DNA of 64,000 nt from Tissierella creatinophila DSM 6911 (GCF_001940565.1 NZ_LTDM01000004.1:1-64000); one strand, 5' to 3'. Positions 43,760 through 53,620 are shown, numbered from the stretch's first letter. Made by a program: numbers and translations. The notes: a model not told the origin generated them from the letters alone.

Positions 43760-44581
43760 ATGAATCTTTTAGAAACTATAAAAATAATTATACTTGGAAT
43801 TGTTGAAGGAATAACTGAATGGTTACCTGTTAGTAGTACGGGGCACATGATACTTGTAGATGAATTTATAAAATTAAATATAACACCAGAATTTAAAGAG
43901 ATGTTTTTTGTTGTAATACAACTTGGAGCTATAATGGCCGTTGTACTTCTTTTCTTTCATAAGCTAAACCCTTTTTCACCTAAGAAAAACAGTAGAGAAA
44001 AGATTGATACATTGGTACTATGGATTAAAGTGTTAATTGCTGTAATTCCAGCAGGTGTTATAGGAGTATTTTTTGATGATTGGATAAATGAAAGATTTTA
44101 TAATTATATAACTGTAGCTATAACATTAATATTATATGGAGTGTTTTTTATACTTATAGAAAATAAGAATAAAAATAAGTTACCCAAGATAGATAAATTT
44201 TCAGAACTTAGCTATAAAACTGCATTTTTAATAGGAGTATTTCAAATCTTATCTCTTATACCAGGAACATCAAGGTCTGGAGCAACTATAGTTGGTGCTA
44301 TGCTTCTTGGTACTTCAAGATATATTGCAGCGGAGTTTACTTTCTTTTTAGCTATACCTGTAATGTTTGGAGCAAGTCTTCTTAAAATCCTTAAATTTGG
44401 ATTTGTATTTACAGGATTGGAGATATATATTCTTTTCTTAGGAACTATTGTATCCTTTATAGTTTCAGTAATTACTATTAAATTTTTAATGAGTTATATA
44501 AAGAAAAATGATTTTAAAGCTTTTGGATATTATAGAATAGTACTAGGCATTATAGTTTTATTATATTTTAGTTTAAGTTAA
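43760..44581 (+). CDS. uppP: Undecaprenyl-diphosphatase (bacitracin-resistance protein)
   Basis: A 273-aa polytopic membrane enzyme that recycles undecaprenyl diphosphate to the monophosphate for peptidoglycan synthesis. Active-site region 1 is [18 protein letters not shown] (about residues 13-30). Region 2 is [19 protein letters not shown], near residue 170. About eight membrane helices. It draws on the isoprenoid pool fed by the mevalonate operon in this window. A perfect palindrome separates it from the convergent GerMN gene. Confidence 0.95.
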   Translation: MNLLETIKIIILGIVEGITEWLPVSSTGHMILVDEFIKLNITPEFKEMFFVVIQLGAIMAVVLLFFHKLNPFSPKKNSREKIDTLVLWIKVLIAVIPAGVIGVFFDDWINERFYNYITVAITLILYGVFFILIENKNKNKLPKIDKFSELSYKTAFLIGVFQILSLIPGTSRSGATIVGAMLLGTSRYIAAEFTFFLAIPVMFGASLLKILKFGFVFTGLEIYILFLGTIVSFIVSVITIKFLMSYIKKNDFKAFGYYRIVLGIIVLLYFSLS

Positions 44582-44624
44582 TTAAAAAAAGTTATGGAAT
44601 TTAAATTCCATAACTTTTTTTAAT
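44581..44624. terminator. Bidirectional terminator (44-nt palindrome)
   Basis: Perfect self-complementary stretch centred at 44602/44603 (GTTATGGAATTTAAATTCCA core) with A7 on the left and T7 on the right. It begins at the last base of uppP and touches the stop codon of the GerMN gene, so it serves both. Confidence 0.93.
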
Positions 44625-45226
44625 TATTCGCTAAATGTAAAAGGTTTATCAATTGAAACATGACCCATAAGGGAGTCCGCTTCCTTTCCATCAACAAGAA
44701 ATTGAACTTTTTTCACAGTGTCAAGACCCAGTAAGCTCTCTACAATTTGATTTATAGTGAAAGATTCTTGCATAGATCCACCAGTTAGATTTTCACTAGA
44801 AAAATCTACATATGCCGTATCATCCATTACTTTTACTTCTAACAGATTTATATTATCAGGTATGGGTGAAGTAAGGTTTTCTTTATCCTCTGGCCCTTTT
44901 AAAACTTCTCTTACAACTGCTTCCTCTAGCGTGGTATCTTCATAGTTTACTGTTCTCTTTTCAGATTTTAATTTTTCTAAAGATTCATCACCAGTTTCTA
45001 CATATTTTTGATTAGCAAAATAAAGATCTACTTCTTTTTCTTTTTTAGCTTCTTCTTCATCTTCCTTATCCTTATCATCTTCAATGTCTGCATCATCATT
45101 ATCCTTATTTGAGTCATCTACTGGCGGAGTATCAGACTCTCCAGGTTTTTCATTTTGAGTTGATGCACAAGCTGATAGTGAAATAACCATAAGTAATATT
45201 AAAAATATCGAAAGAAATTTTTTCAT
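44624..45226 (-). CDS. GerMN-domain lipoprotein
   Basis: A 200-aa lipoprotein with a signal peptide and lipobox LSAC (C20). An extremely Asp/Glu/Lys-rich linker (about 25-65) is followed by a GerMN (sporulation and germination) domain (about 70-190). Characteristic segments are VDLYFANQKYVETGDE, EAVVREVLKGP, KVMDDTAYVDFSSENL and TVKKVQFLVDGKEADSL. The start at 45226 follows AAAGGAGTG. The upstream in-frame ATG at 45310 has no ribosome site and would spoil the signal peptide. GerMN proteins act in the spore envelope or engulfment. The exact role here is unknown. Confidence 0.9.
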   Translation of the reverse strand: MKKFLSIFLILLMVISLSACASTQNEKPGESDTPPVDDSNKDNDDADIEDDKDKEDEEEAKKEKEVDLYFANQKYVETGDESLEKLKSEKRTVNYEDTTLEEAVVREVLKGPEDKENLTSPIPDNINLLEVKVMDDTAYVDFSSENLTGGSMQESFTINQIVESLLGLDTVKKVQFLVDGKEADSLMGHVSIDKPFTFSE

Positions 45227-45305
45227 TTTTAAACACTCCTTTAAAATTATTATGCTTATTATAATTTTACCCTTTATATATATGCTATAACAAAATACAT
45301 AAAAA

Positions 45306-45331
45306 AACAAGGGGTTAATTAACCCCTTGTT
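45306..45331 (-). terminator. Terminator of rpsD
   Basis: Perfect palindrome AACAAGGGGTTAA/TTAACCCCTTGTT. Read on the minus strand it ends in T7 (plus-strand A-run 45301-45307). The rpsD stop codon lies within the first arm. Confidence 0.92.
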
Positions 45332-45929
45332 ATATAAGCTTAGAGTAAAACTCTACTATTAGCTGATCTTCTATTTCTATTGGAACTTCTTCTCTTTCCG
45401 GCGTATTAACAAGAGTGGCAGAAAAATTATCTTCATCCTTTTCAATATATGGATAGCTATTTAAAAAGCTGTTTTGGAAGTTTTCTTTAAACATTTCAAT
45501 ATCTCTTGATTTTTCTCTTAAAGATAAAGTATCTCCAATATTTACTCCATAAGAAGGTATATTTATTTTCTTACCATTTAATAATATATGACCATGAACT
45601 ACCATTTGCCTTGCCTGTCTAATAGAAGAGGCAAATCCCATTCGATAAGTTAAGTTATCTAGTCTTGTCTCTAAAGATTTAATAAGCGCAGTACCGGTTA
45701 GTTCTGGAGACTTCATTGCCTTTTGTACATATTTTATAAACTGGCCTTCCATTACTCCATAATATGCTCTTAGTCTTTGTTTTTCAAGAAGTTGTTTACC
45801 ATATTCTGTTAGTTTTCTATCTGCTCTGGAAGTTCCTTTAGTAGCCCTTTCCATAGCTTTTGGATGTCCACATACATTTAATCCTAATCTCCTAGATTGT
45901 TTGAATCTAGGCCCCATCATTTTTGCCAT
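45330..45929 (-). CDS. rpsD: 30S ribosomal protein S4
   Basis: A 199-aa small-subunit assembly protein. The N-terminal domain opens [19 protein letters not shown]. The S4 RNA-binding domain (about 93-155) shows [20 protein letters not shown] and [18 protein letters not shown]. Only one Cys (C20) is present in the N-terminal region, so this is the zinc-free form. It stands alone with its own promoter and terminator, outside the ribosomal alpha operon, which suggests either a relocated gene or a second paralogue. Confidence 0.95.
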   Translation of the reverse strand: MAKMMGPRFKQSRRLGLNVCGHPKAMERATKGTSRADRKLTEYGKQLLEKQRLRAYYGVMEGQFIKYVQKAMKSPELTGTALIKSLETRLDNLTYRMGFASSIRQARQMVVHGHILLNGKKINIPSYGVNIGDTLSLREKSRDIEMFKENFQNSFLNSYPYIEKDEDNFSATLVNTPEREEVPIEIEDQLIVEFYSKLI

Positions 45930-45981
45930 ATTTTCTTCATCTCCTAAATTATTTGCCGCGGATAATTTAAGCCTTAAAAAA

Positions 45982-46010
45982 ATTATAACATAAAGTCTTA
46001 TATTTGTAAA
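45982..46010 (-). promoter_or_regulatory. Promoter of rpsD
   Basis: On the minus strand TTTACA (46010-46005), 17 bp, TATAAT (45987-45982). The leader would be about 45 nt. Confidence 0.7.
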
Positions 46011-46121
46011 TGATAACTACTATCAATATATTGCATATTATAAAGAGAAATAGTGTAAGTGGATGATTTTTTTAGCAAATCCTGATATAATGAGATTAAT
46101 ATAAAGAAAAGGAGAAATAAT

Positions 46122-46541
46122 ATGAAAGATATAGAGATTGCTAAGGAATTACTCCAAAAGGAAGATTATACTTTGGTAGTTGTAAAATCAGGAGAAATCT
46201 TATTTACATCAAGAGATAAGGGTATAAAGCCTATGTATAGATTAGTTAAAGATATGAAAGAAATATCTATTGGTGCTTCTATAGCTGATAAAGTAATAGG
46301 TAGAGGAGCTGCCTTATTATCTGGATATTTAAGGGTAAAAGAAGTATATGGAGAGGTTATGTCTAAAGAAGCAGTAGAGGTTTTAGAAAAAGATAGTATA
46401 GACTATAGTTTTTTAACTCTTTGTGATTATATTAAAAATAGAGATAGGACAGGCCTTTGTCCTATAGAAAGTTTATCTTTAAATAAAACTGATCCTATAA
46501 TTTTTATAGAAGAAGTAGAAGAGTTTTTTAAATCAAAATAA
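46122..46541 (+). CDS. DUF1893 domain-containing protein
   Basis: A 139-aa protein with a cytidine-deaminase-like small fold. The conserved DUF1893 features visible are TLVVVKSGEILFTSRDKGIKP, GASIADKVIGRGAALL and a C-terminal CDYIKNRDRTGLCPIE. It is the first gene of a three-gene operon with an ECF substrate-binding protein and an amidohydrolase (11 nt spacers). Function unknown. The deaminase-type fold plus MtaD suggests a link to nucleoside or base salvage, which is inference. Confidence 0.85.
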   Translation: MKDIEIAKELLQKEDYTLVVVKSGEILFTSRDKGIKPMYRLVKDMKEISIGASIADKVIGRGAALLSGYLRVKEVYGEVMSKEAVEVLEKDSIDYSFLTLCDYIKNRDRTGLCPIESLSLNKTDPIIFIEEVEEFFKSK

Positions 46542-46552
46542 GGGGTGTTTTT

Positions 46553-47083
46553 ATGAATTATAGAACAAAGACTACAAATATTGTAATATCTGGATTATTA
46601 ATTGCAATAGGAGTTATAGTTCCTAGTATATTTCATACTACTGGAATTGCTGGAGATATATTTTTACCTATGCATATACCTGTTTTAATTGGTGGATTTT
46701 TACTATCACCTATTTATGCATTTTTAGTGGGAATATTAACTCCTTTATCAAACAGTTTATTAACTGGAATGCCGCCTTTATTTCCTATTGCCATTATAAT
46801 GGTGTTTGAATTAGGGATATATGGGGTTCTAGCTTCCTATCTTTATAGAAAACTTAGAGTACCAGTTATTATATCTTTAATATTTTCCATGATAGTTGGA
46901 AGAATAGTAGCAGGAGCCGTTGTATATGTACTAACTATAGCTTTTAGTACTGTTAAGATGGATCCATTGTTATTTGTAAGAGGTGGAATCATAACAGGAA
47001 TTCCTGGTATAATAATTCAAATAATCCTTATTCCAATCCTTATTCATGGAATCAACAAATATACAACAATTAATTTAGACTAG
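46553..47083 (+). CDS. ECF transporter S component
   Basis: A 176-aa membrane protein with about five to six helices. It carries the vitamin-type S-component signature near residues 34-70 ([19 protein letters not shown] and [17 protein letters not shown]). It captures a small metabolite and needs the shared EcfA/A'/T module encoded elsewhere. Between DUF1893 and MtaD with 11-nt gaps, so a substrate related to adenosine or purine metabolism is possible but unproven. Confidence 0.85.
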   Translation: MNYRTKTTNIVISGLLIAIGVIVPSIFHTTGIAGDIFLPMHIPVLIGGFLLSPIYAFLVGILTPLSNSLLTGMPPLFPIAIIMVFELGIYGVLASYLYRKLRVPVIISLIFSMIVGRIVAGAVVYVLTIAFSTVKMDPLLFVRGGIITGIPGIIIQIILIPILIHGINKYTTINLD

Positions 47084-47094
47084 GATGTGAGAAA

Positions 47095-48384
47095 TTGAAT
47101 ATATTGATAAAAGATATAGATATAATACCAGTAAATAGAAAAGATGAAATATTAAAATCCACAAACTTATATATACAAAAAGGTAGGATTAGCCATATAG
47201 GTAATCTAAGAGAAGATATAAAAGTAGATAAAAAAATAGATGGTAAAAATAAACTCCTTATGCCAGGACTTATAAATTCCCATACTCACTTAGGTATGAG
47301 TTTACTTAGAAATTTTGCAGATGATATGAATCTTACCGATTGGTTAACTAAAAAAATATGGCCAATGGAAGCAAAGTTAAATGGTGAAGATATCTATTGG
47401 GGATCTCTTTTAAGTATGGGTGAGATGATAATGACGGGAACTACTTCTTTTTGTGATATGTATTTTTTTATGGATGAAGTAGGAAGGGCATTAGAAAATT
47501 CAGGCATGAGAGGTGTACTAACTAGAGGGATTATAGAGGATCCTAAAAATCCAAAGGAAAAACTAAATGAAACAAAAGAACTCTACAAAAAATGGAATAA
47601 TAGCTTAAATGAAAAAGTAAAGGTAATGGTAGCACCTCACGCTCCTTATACATGTAGTCCCGAATTTTTAATTAAAACTATAGAACTCTCTGAGGAACTA
47701 AATACTGGAATTCACATTCACTTATCTGAAACTAAGAAGGAAGTGGAAGATAGTTTTAAACTATATGGTAAGAGTCCTATAAAACATGTATATGACTTAG
47801 GAATGTTTAACTCTCATACTATAGCTGCCCACTGTGTGCATATAAGTGATGAAGATATAGATATATTAATGGAAAATAATGTCTATCCAGTAAATAACCC
47901 AGCCAGTAATTTAAAGCTTGCTTCAGGTTTTGCTCCAGTATCTAAAATGCTTAAAAAAGGTATAAAAGTCTCTCTAGGAACAGATGGAGCTTCTAGCAAC
48001 AATAACTTAGATATGTTTAAAGAATTAAATCTTGCAAGTTTAGTAAATAAAGCAGTAGATCTAGAACCCTTATCAGTACCAGCTATTAAGGCTATAGAGA
48101 TGGCAACTTTAAATGGAGCTTTTGCACTTGGACTAGAAAAAGAAGTGGGTTCTATTGAAGTAGGTAAAAAAGCAGATATGATCTTAATAGATATGGATAA
48201 ACCTCACCTTTATCCAAAGCACAATCTCGTTTCAGCTATATCTTATAGTGTTAATGGAACAGATGTAGATACTGTTATAATAGATGGAAACATAGTGATG
48301 GAAAATAGAGAGTTAAAGACATTAGATATGGAAAAGATAAAATATATGACAGAAAAGAGAACCAAAGATCTACTTAATAGATAA
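47095..48384 (+). CDS. mtaD: Amidohydrolase, 5'-methylthioadenosine/S-adenosylhomocysteine deaminase type
   Basis: A 429-aa metal-dependent hydrolase. Metal ligands are H63 and H65 in [17 protein letters not shown], the His of [23 protein letters not shown], and the Asp of [17 protein letters not shown]. These match the MtaD/TrzN-like deaminase group, which converts the adenosine moiety to inosine. Guanine deaminase or other amidohydrolase activity cannot be excluded. The TTG start at 47095 follows GATGTGAG. It is the last gene of the DUF1893-ECF operon and is followed by a strong terminator. Confidence 0.85.
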   Translation: MNILIKDIDIIPVNRKDEILKSTNLYIQKGRISHIGNLREDIKVDKKIDGKNKLLMPGLINSHTHLGMSLLRNFADDMNLTDWLTKKIWPMEAKLNGEDIYWGSLLSMGEMIMTGTTSFCDMYFFMDEVGRALENSGMRGVLTRGIIEDPKNPKEKLNETKELYKKWNNSLNEKVKVMVAPHAPYTCSPEFLIKTIELSEELNTGIHIHLSETKKEVEDSFKLYGKSPIKHVYDLGMFNSHTIAAHCVHISDEDIDILMENNVYPVNNPASNLKLASGFAPVSKMLKKGIKVSLGTDGASSNNNLDMFKELNLASLVNKAVDLEPLSVPAIKAIEMATLNGAFALGLEKEVGSIEVGKKADMILIDMDKPHLYPKHNLVSAISYSVNGTDVDTVIIDGNIVMENRELKTLDMEKIKYMTEKRTKDLLNR

Positions 48385-48388
48385 AGAT

Positions 48389-48430
48389 AAAAATATAACA
48401 AGAAAAGTTTCTTTCTTGTTATATTTTTTT
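48389..48430 (+). terminator. Terminator of the DUF1893-ECF-mtaD operon
   Basis: Perfect 17-bp stem, AAAAATATAACAAGAAA (48389-48405) with TTTCTTGTTATATTTTT (48412-48428), a 6-nt loop and T-tract. Confidence 0.93.
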
Positions 48431-48468
48431 ATCTTTTTGTCTATAATCTATACAAAGTAGGTGAAGAA

Positions 48469-49905
48469 ATGATTTCAGAAGATATAATTATAAATAAAAT
48501 AAATATAAAAGAGCTTTTTAACAATACATCTGACTTAGTTCTATATGAATTTAAAACTGTATCAGAGATAAGTATTTTAATAGGATATATTGATGGAATG
48601 ATAGATACAGATATACTAAATTCAGACTTGATAAAACCTCTAAAAGAAAGTAAAAAGATAGGCCAATCGATTATATCAGAGGTATACATATCCAAATATA
48701 AAGAAATAAAAGACCTAAAACAAGCTATAAGACCTATATCTACAGGTGGAGTTATAGTTTTTATAGATGGAATAGACTCCTCTTATACATTTAATATAGG
48801 TCAGTGGAGTAAAAGATCTATAGATATTGCACAAAATGAAACTAGCATAAGAGGGCCTCAAGAAGCTTTTATAGAGGATATAGGTGTAAATAAAACCTTA
48901 ATTAGACGTAAAGTAAAAAGTAATAATTTAGTATTTGAAGATTATACACTTGGAAATGTTACAAATACAGATATTTCTTTAGTTTATATAAAGACAATAG
49001 TAAAGATGGAAGTATTAGAAGAGTTAAAGAGTAGACTTCAAAGAATAAAGACGGATAAAATAATAGATAGTGGAAACATAGAACAGTATATCGATGATGA
49101 TATAAGTAGGATATTTGCAAGTCTTTCTTATACAGAAAGACCGGATATATTGGTGGGTAAAATGTCAGAAGGACATATAGGAGTACTTTGTGATGGCAGT
49201 CCAAACGTTTTAACACTTCCTAAATTATTTATAGAGAACTTTCATACTTCGGAAGACCAGTATATAAGACCCCAATATGCAACATTTTTAAGAATAATAA
49301 GACTTATTGCCTTTGTTATAAGCTTTACCTTTCCAAGCGTTTATCTCTCTTTAATACTATTTCATCAAGAAATGATACCTACTGATTTACTTATCTCTAT
49401 TGCAACTCAAAGGGAAGGGGTACCACTTTCATCACCTTTTGAGGTTATAATGATGATACTTTTTTTTGAACTTTTAAAAGAGTCTGCAATAAGACTACCA
49501 AAATCTATTGGGCAAGCGGTAACTCTTGTAGGAGGACTTGTCATAGGTCAAGCGGCAATAGATGCACGCATTGTAACTGCAACTCTTGTAATTGCAGTTG
49601 CAGTATCTGGTATGGCAGAATTTGTAGTGCCAAAACTTAGAGAGATGATAACTATATATAGGATTCTACTTGTGCTAATTGCAAGTGTTTCCGGTCTATA
49701 TGGAGTATCGCTAGGACTAGTTATGATTGGAGTACAACTTACTAGTATGAAATCTTTTGGGATTCCATATATGTGGCCTATAGCTCCCTTTGATAGGCAA
49801 GGTATGAAGGATAATATACTAAAATTTCCAATGCCAAGCTTAAACAAAAGGCCAAATGTCTTAACCCCTAAAAAATCTAGGAAAAGAGATGAAGACATTG
49901 AATAA
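48469..49905 (+). CDS. GerA-family spore germination receptor, A subunit (second operon)
   Basis: A 478-aa paralogue of the gene at 2402. Same architecture: a soluble N-terminal half with RGPQEAFIEDIGVNKTLIRR and about five C-terminal helices with TQREGVPLSSPFEV and SIGQAVTLVGGLVIGQAAID. The AGTAGGTGAAGA ribosome site precedes the ATG, only 84 nt after the upstream operon stop and 39 nt after its terminator. The C subunit gene overlaps its end by 17 nt. Confidence 0.95.
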   Translation: MISEDIIINKINIKELFNNTSDLVLYEFKTVSEISILIGYIDGMIDTDILNSDLIKPLKESKKIGQSIISEVYISKYKEIKDLKQAIRPISTGGVIVFIDGIDSSYTFNIGQWSKRSIDIAQNETSIRGPQEAFIEDIGVNKTLIRRKVKSNNLVFEDYTLGNVTNTDISLVYIKTIVKMEVLEELKSRLQRIKTDKIIDSGNIEQYIDDDISRIFASLSYTERPDILVGKMSEGHIGVLCDGSPNVLTLPKLFIENFHTSEDQYIRPQYATFLRIIRLIAFVISFTFPSVYLSLILFHQEMIPTDLLISIATQREGVPLSSPFEVIMMILFFELLKESAIRLPKSIGQAVTLVGGLVIGQAAIDARIVTATLVIAVAVSGMAEFVVPKLREMITIYRILLVLIASVSGLYGVSLGLVMIGVQLTSMKSFGIPYMWPIAPFDRQGMKDNILKFPMPSLNKRPNVLTPKKSRKRDEDIE

Positions 49906-51124
49906 AAGCAAAAAAAGATTATTAGTTTTTATAATCATCATTTCAAATATATTTTTAACTTCTTGTAAATCGGCTAAAGAAATAGATACTCTTGGAATAG
50001 TAGTTGCAGTGGGTTTTGACTTAGATGGGGAAGATGTAATTATTACAAATGAAGTAATAAATCCAATGGGGTCATCTACTTCACAACAATCTAGTGGTCA
50101 AGAGTCTACTAAATTCGTAATAGGCCAAGGAAAAACAATAGAGGAGGCAATTCTTAATACAAGTCTTACATTTGATAGAGAACTTTACTATCCGCATGCC
50201 CATACAATAATAGTTGGAGAAGATTTGGTAAAGGATGGGTTTGATGGATATATAGACATGCTTAGTAGAGATAAGCAGTTAAGAGAAACAACCTTTTTAA
50301 TGGTGGCAAAGGGAGCAAAGGCATATGAAATTATGGGTATAAATTCTGGGCTTTCTAATTCTCCAGGAAGATATCTCCATGATATAACACAAGAAAATAT
50401 GGAAACAGGTAAGCAAAGACCTCTTGATATAAATAGATTTTTAAAATATTTTTATAGAAAAAGTGGAGGAGTTGTGCTTGGAGTAGTTGAAAAAAGAGAT
50501 AAAAAAACAGCAAATAAAGATGGTAAGGCAGATACTATAGAAGTTTTAAGTGTAGAAGGAGGAGTAGTACTAAAGGAGAAGAAATTAGTAGGATACTTTA
50601 CCGGAGAAGAAATGATGGGTTTTAATTTTATAGTAGGGGAGTTTCAAAGAGGTCCTATAGTCTTTCAAACTCCAGAAGATGATAAAGATAAAGGAAATTT
50701 TAAAAAAAATCATTATTCTACTTTTAAAGTCTTTAAAAATAAAACTACTCTAGATATGGAATTAAAGAAAGATAAACTTCATTTGTTTATAGATTTAAAA
50801 CTTAGAGGGGCACTTAAAGCAACTCAAGAAGGAGTTGATTTAAACAATCCAAATATAGTAAAAGAAATGGAAAAATCAATAGAAAAAGAAATAAAAAGAA
50901 AAATTGCAACCACTTTAGAAAAAGCACAAAATGAGTTTAACGTAGATACATTTAGCATAGCAGAATTAACTCATAGAAAGTATCCAGAACTTTGGAAGGA
51001 AATAGAAGATCAGTGGCCTGAAATCTTTAAAGACTTAGATTACACGATAAGAGTCGATGCAAGTATAAACGATGTAGGATTTATAAATACAACAAAAAAA
51101 ACCAGGGAGAGTATATATGAATAA
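49889..51124 (+). CDS. Ger(x)C-family germination lipoprotein, C subunit (second operon)
   Basis: A 411-aa lipoprotein with a classical lipobox LTSC (C26). The family opening KEIDTLGIVVAVGFDLDGED is followed by a Ser/Gln-rich insertion near residue 60. The C-terminal alpha/beta domain ends with YPELWKEIEDQWPEIFKDL, parallel to the first operon's protein. It overlaps the A subunit gene by 17 nt and the B subunit gene by 8 nt, indicating tight coupling. Confidence 0.93.
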   Translation: MKTLNKSKKRLLVFIIIISNIFLTSCKSAKEIDTLGIVVAVGFDLDGEDVIITNEVINPMGSSTSQQSSGQESTKFVIGQGKTIEEAILNTSLTFDRELYYPHAHTIIVGEDLVKDGFDGYIDMLSRDKQLRETTFLMVAKGAKAYEIMGINSGLSNSPGRYLHDITQENMETGKQRPLDINRFLKYFYRKSGGVVLGVVEKRDKKTANKDGKADTIEVLSVEGGVVLKEKKLVGYFTGEEMMGFNFIVGEFQRGPIVFQTPEDDKDKGNFKKNHYSTFKVFKNKTTLDMELKKDKLHLFIDLKLRGALKATQEGVDLNNPNIVKEMEKSIEKEIKRKIATTLEKAQNEFNVDTFSIAELTHRKYPELWKEIEDQWPEIFKDLDYTIRVDASINDVGFINTTKKTRESIYE

Positions 51125-52238
51125 TAATACTATAAGTTCTAGGCAAATGGTAATAATGCTTGTCATGTTTAGAGTTACAATGAGCTTATCTTATTTTTTA
51201 AGTATGGATTTTCCCCCAAGTAATCAAGATAATTGGATAACAATTCTATTTTCATCAATTTACATCATATTATTTTCTCTGCCTCTTTTATTTTTGACAA
51301 ATAAATTTTCTGGATTTGATATGATAGAATATTTTTCTATAATATTAGGTAAGTGGGTAGGGAAAATAGTTATCATCCTCTATGGAATATATTTTTTAAC
51401 ATATACTATTTACCTAGTTGTTCTACAAAATCAACTAGTAGCTGTAAGTGTGTTGCCACGGACTATAAATTTGATAACTATATCCTTTATATTGGTACTA
51501 GCTCTTTATATGTTATCTAAAGGTATTATACTCTTATTTTGGTCGGCAGAACTTATAGCCTCCGCTGCATTTGGGGGTATTATTATCTTAATTCTTTTAG
51601 GACTTAAAAATGTAGACATTATGGAACTATTTCCAATTTTAAGGGATTCTTCTTTTAAAGATTTAAATAAGGGCTCTTTTTTAACTTCATTAATATTTGT
51701 TGATATATTTCTCTTAACAATTGGGGGAAAGTTTTTGGAAGATAAAAAAAAGATAAATAAAATTCTTTTAAAATCAGTAGTTTATTCTCAATTTACTGTT
51801 ACGATTATACTTATAGTAATCCAAACCTCAGTAGGATTACAACAGGCAAGTCATGCTATATATCCATTTTTATTATACACTCGACTTATAAAGTATAGCT
51901 CTATACTTGAAAGAATAGACTTACTCTATGTTATTACTTGGCTAAGTTTACATGGTGGAAAAGTAGGCTTATATCTTCTTTTCTCTTTAAAGTGTTTTAA
52001 GGAAGGACTTAATATAAAGAAAAACAAATTAATAACTTTATGTCTAATGATAATTGTATTGATAGTATCAAATCTTCTAGCTAATAGAGTAGTTCTTGGT
52101 ATAAATATAGTTCTTTTAACTGACATGCTCTATATTCCATTTATCTTTACTACAATACTACCTTGTTTTATATCTATAGTATACTTTTTTAGAAGAAAAA
52201 CTTTAAAAAAGTATACTATAGAGGAAAGACAATTGTAA
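51117..52238 (+). CDS. GerB-family germination permease, B subunit (second operon)
   Basis: A 373-aa membrane protein with about ten helices, paralogous to the gene at 5051. It opens with ISSRQMVIMLVMFRVTMSLS and ends near SIVYFFRRKTLKKY. Its last 23 nt overlap, tail to tail, the coding region of the minus-strand histidine kinase. A 17-bp hairpin lies inside the overlapping end of the gene. Confidence 0.93.
   Translation: MNNNTISSRQMVIMLVMFRVTMSLSYFLSMDFPPSNQDNWITILFSSIYIILFSLPLLFLTNKFSGFDMIEYFSIILGKWVGKIVIILYGIYFLTYTIYLVVLQNQLVAVSVLPRTINLITISFILVLALYMLSKGIILLFWSAELIASAAFGGIIILILLGLKNVDIMELFPILRDSSFKDLNKGSFLTSLIFVDIFLLTIGGKFLEDKKKINKILLKSVVYSQFTVTIILIVIQTSVGLQQASHAIYPFLLYTRLIKYSSILERIDLLYVITWLSLHGGKVGLYLLFSLKCFKEGLNIKKNKLITLCLMIIVLIVSNLLANRVVLGINIVLLTDMLYIPFIFTTILPCFISIVYFFRRKTLKKYTIEERQL
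52174..52221. terminator. Hairpin terminator embedded in convergent coding ends
   Basis: Perfect 17-bp stem, CTATAGTATACTTTTTT (52174-52190) with AAAAAAGTATACTATAG (52205-52221), and a 14-nt loop. It lies inside the 3' end of the GerB gene and overlaps the last codons of the opposing kinase gene. The T/A runs are inside the arms, so it may terminate both transcripts. Confidence 0.7.
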
Positions 52239-53571
52239 ATTTGGTAAATTCATTTTCCAGGCTTTCTACATTTATTTCTCCATTATGGGCTTTAACTATA
52301 GACTCTACAATAGAGAGTCCAAGTCCTGTTCCCCCTGTTTCTTTGTTTCTAGATGAATCTACTCTAAAAAATCTATCAAATATAAATGGTAGATTTTCTT
52401 TTTTTATGCCTATTCCATTATCTTTTATAGTTAAAACTAAATTTGTCTGAGATCGTTTAAGTTCTATAAATACCTCACCATTTTCTCCTAGATATCTAAC
52501 CCCGTTTGAAAGTAGGTTATTTATTATTTGTTTTATCTTATCTTTATCCATAAATACTTCTATATTATCTTCAATATCATATTTTATATTATAGTTTTTA
52601 GAATTATAAATAGGTAAAAATGCTATTATCGTATCTTTTACTACAGTTGAAATATTAAACGTGGATTTATTTAAATTCACTTTATATTCCTCCTGTGTAA
52701 ATGAATCCTTTAAATTATCAATAAGAATTTTTAATCTACGTGTTTCAGACATAAGTATTTCTAAATGTTCTTTGGTAGGATCCCATACTCCATCTATTAT
52801 TGCTTCTAGATGAGTTTGAAGAGTTGTTAGGGGAGTTCTAAGTTCGTGAGATATGTCTAGTGCATATCTTTTTCTAATATCTTCTTGGTTTTTAAGGGTC
52901 TTGCCAAGAAAATTTATGGAATTAGATAATTCTATTATTTCTTTTATATCTGTATCTATATTTGAACTAGCATTTAAATTTCCCTCTTTTATTTCATTTG
53001 CAGTATTCTTAATCATTATAAGTGGTTTTGTAAGACGTTTTGAAAGAATAATACTGATTATAAGTCCAATTAATATAGTGATAAATCCAGAAATAATAAA
53101 AGATCTAAATAAAGCATTTTTAAATAGATTAGCACTATCTGTAAGATAAGCATTGTCAACATACCCTATTAAGAGATATGCAATAGGATTGTTATCATTG
53201 TATAGTGTATATGATTTTTCTATGAAGTTATCATTATTTTGCATGGAGTTATTATGCATATTTCCATACATTCTGCCCATACCCATCCTTTTGGAACTAT
53301 ATTTTGTTTTTCCATTTAAATCTTTTATAGTTATTACAATATCATTTGAAAGGGATAAATGTTTTAATTCCATAGAATCTAGTTTAAAATCGTTATCTAT
53401 ATATGAAGTGTTTATTTCTTTGTATATTCTTTTAAATTTGTCTTCTCTTTCTTCTGTTAAATAAAACTTAAAGCTTCTATTTATCATAATATTTGATACA
53501 GAAGAAATAATAAGAATGGAAACGATTACTAAACTTACAAAGCTTAATATCATCTGTTTAGATAATTTCAT
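52216..53571 (-). CDS. Sensor histidine kinase with Met-rich extracellular loop
   Basis: A 451-aa kinase. Membrane helices lie at about 8-30 and 156-178, with an extracytoplasmic domain of about 125 residues. That domain contains an unusual Met-rich stretch with M96, M98, M101, M105, H106 and M110 (RMGMGRMYGNMHNNSM). HAMP spans about 179-232, the H box has H242 in YALDISHELRTPLTTL, and N, G1, F and G2 boxes are intact (DNGIGIKKENLPFIFDRF; GTGLGLSIVES). The likely partner regulator is at 54071-54763 on the same strand, but a plus-strand gene lies between them. Met/His clustering suggests soft-metal (Cu/Ag) or redox sensing, as inference. Confidence 0.9.
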   Translation of the reverse strand: MKLSKQMILSFVSLVIVSILIISSVSNIMINRSFKFYLTEEREDKFKRIYKEINTSYIDNDFKLDSMELKHLSLSNDIVITIKDLNGKTKYSSKRMGMGRMYGNMHNNSMQNNDNFIEKSYTLYNDNNPIAYLLIGYVDNAYLTDSANLFKNALFRSFIISGFITILIGLIISIILSKRLTKPLIMIKNTANEIKEGNLNASSNIDTDIKEIIELSNSINFLGKTLKNQEDIRKRYALDISHELRTPLTTLQTHLEAIIDGVWDPTKEHLEILMSETRRLKILIDNLKDSFTQEEYKVNLNKSTFNISTVVKDTIIAFLPIYNSKNYNIKYDIEDNIEVFMDKDKIKQIINNLLSNGVRYLGENGEVFIELKRSQTNLVLTIKDNGIGIKKENLPFIFDRFFRVDSSRNKETGGTGLGLSIVESIVKAHNGEINVESLENEFTKFTIVFPL

Positions 53572-53620
53572 ATGTTTTACCTCCTAAAATAATATAATTT
53601 TATTATATCATAATATAATC

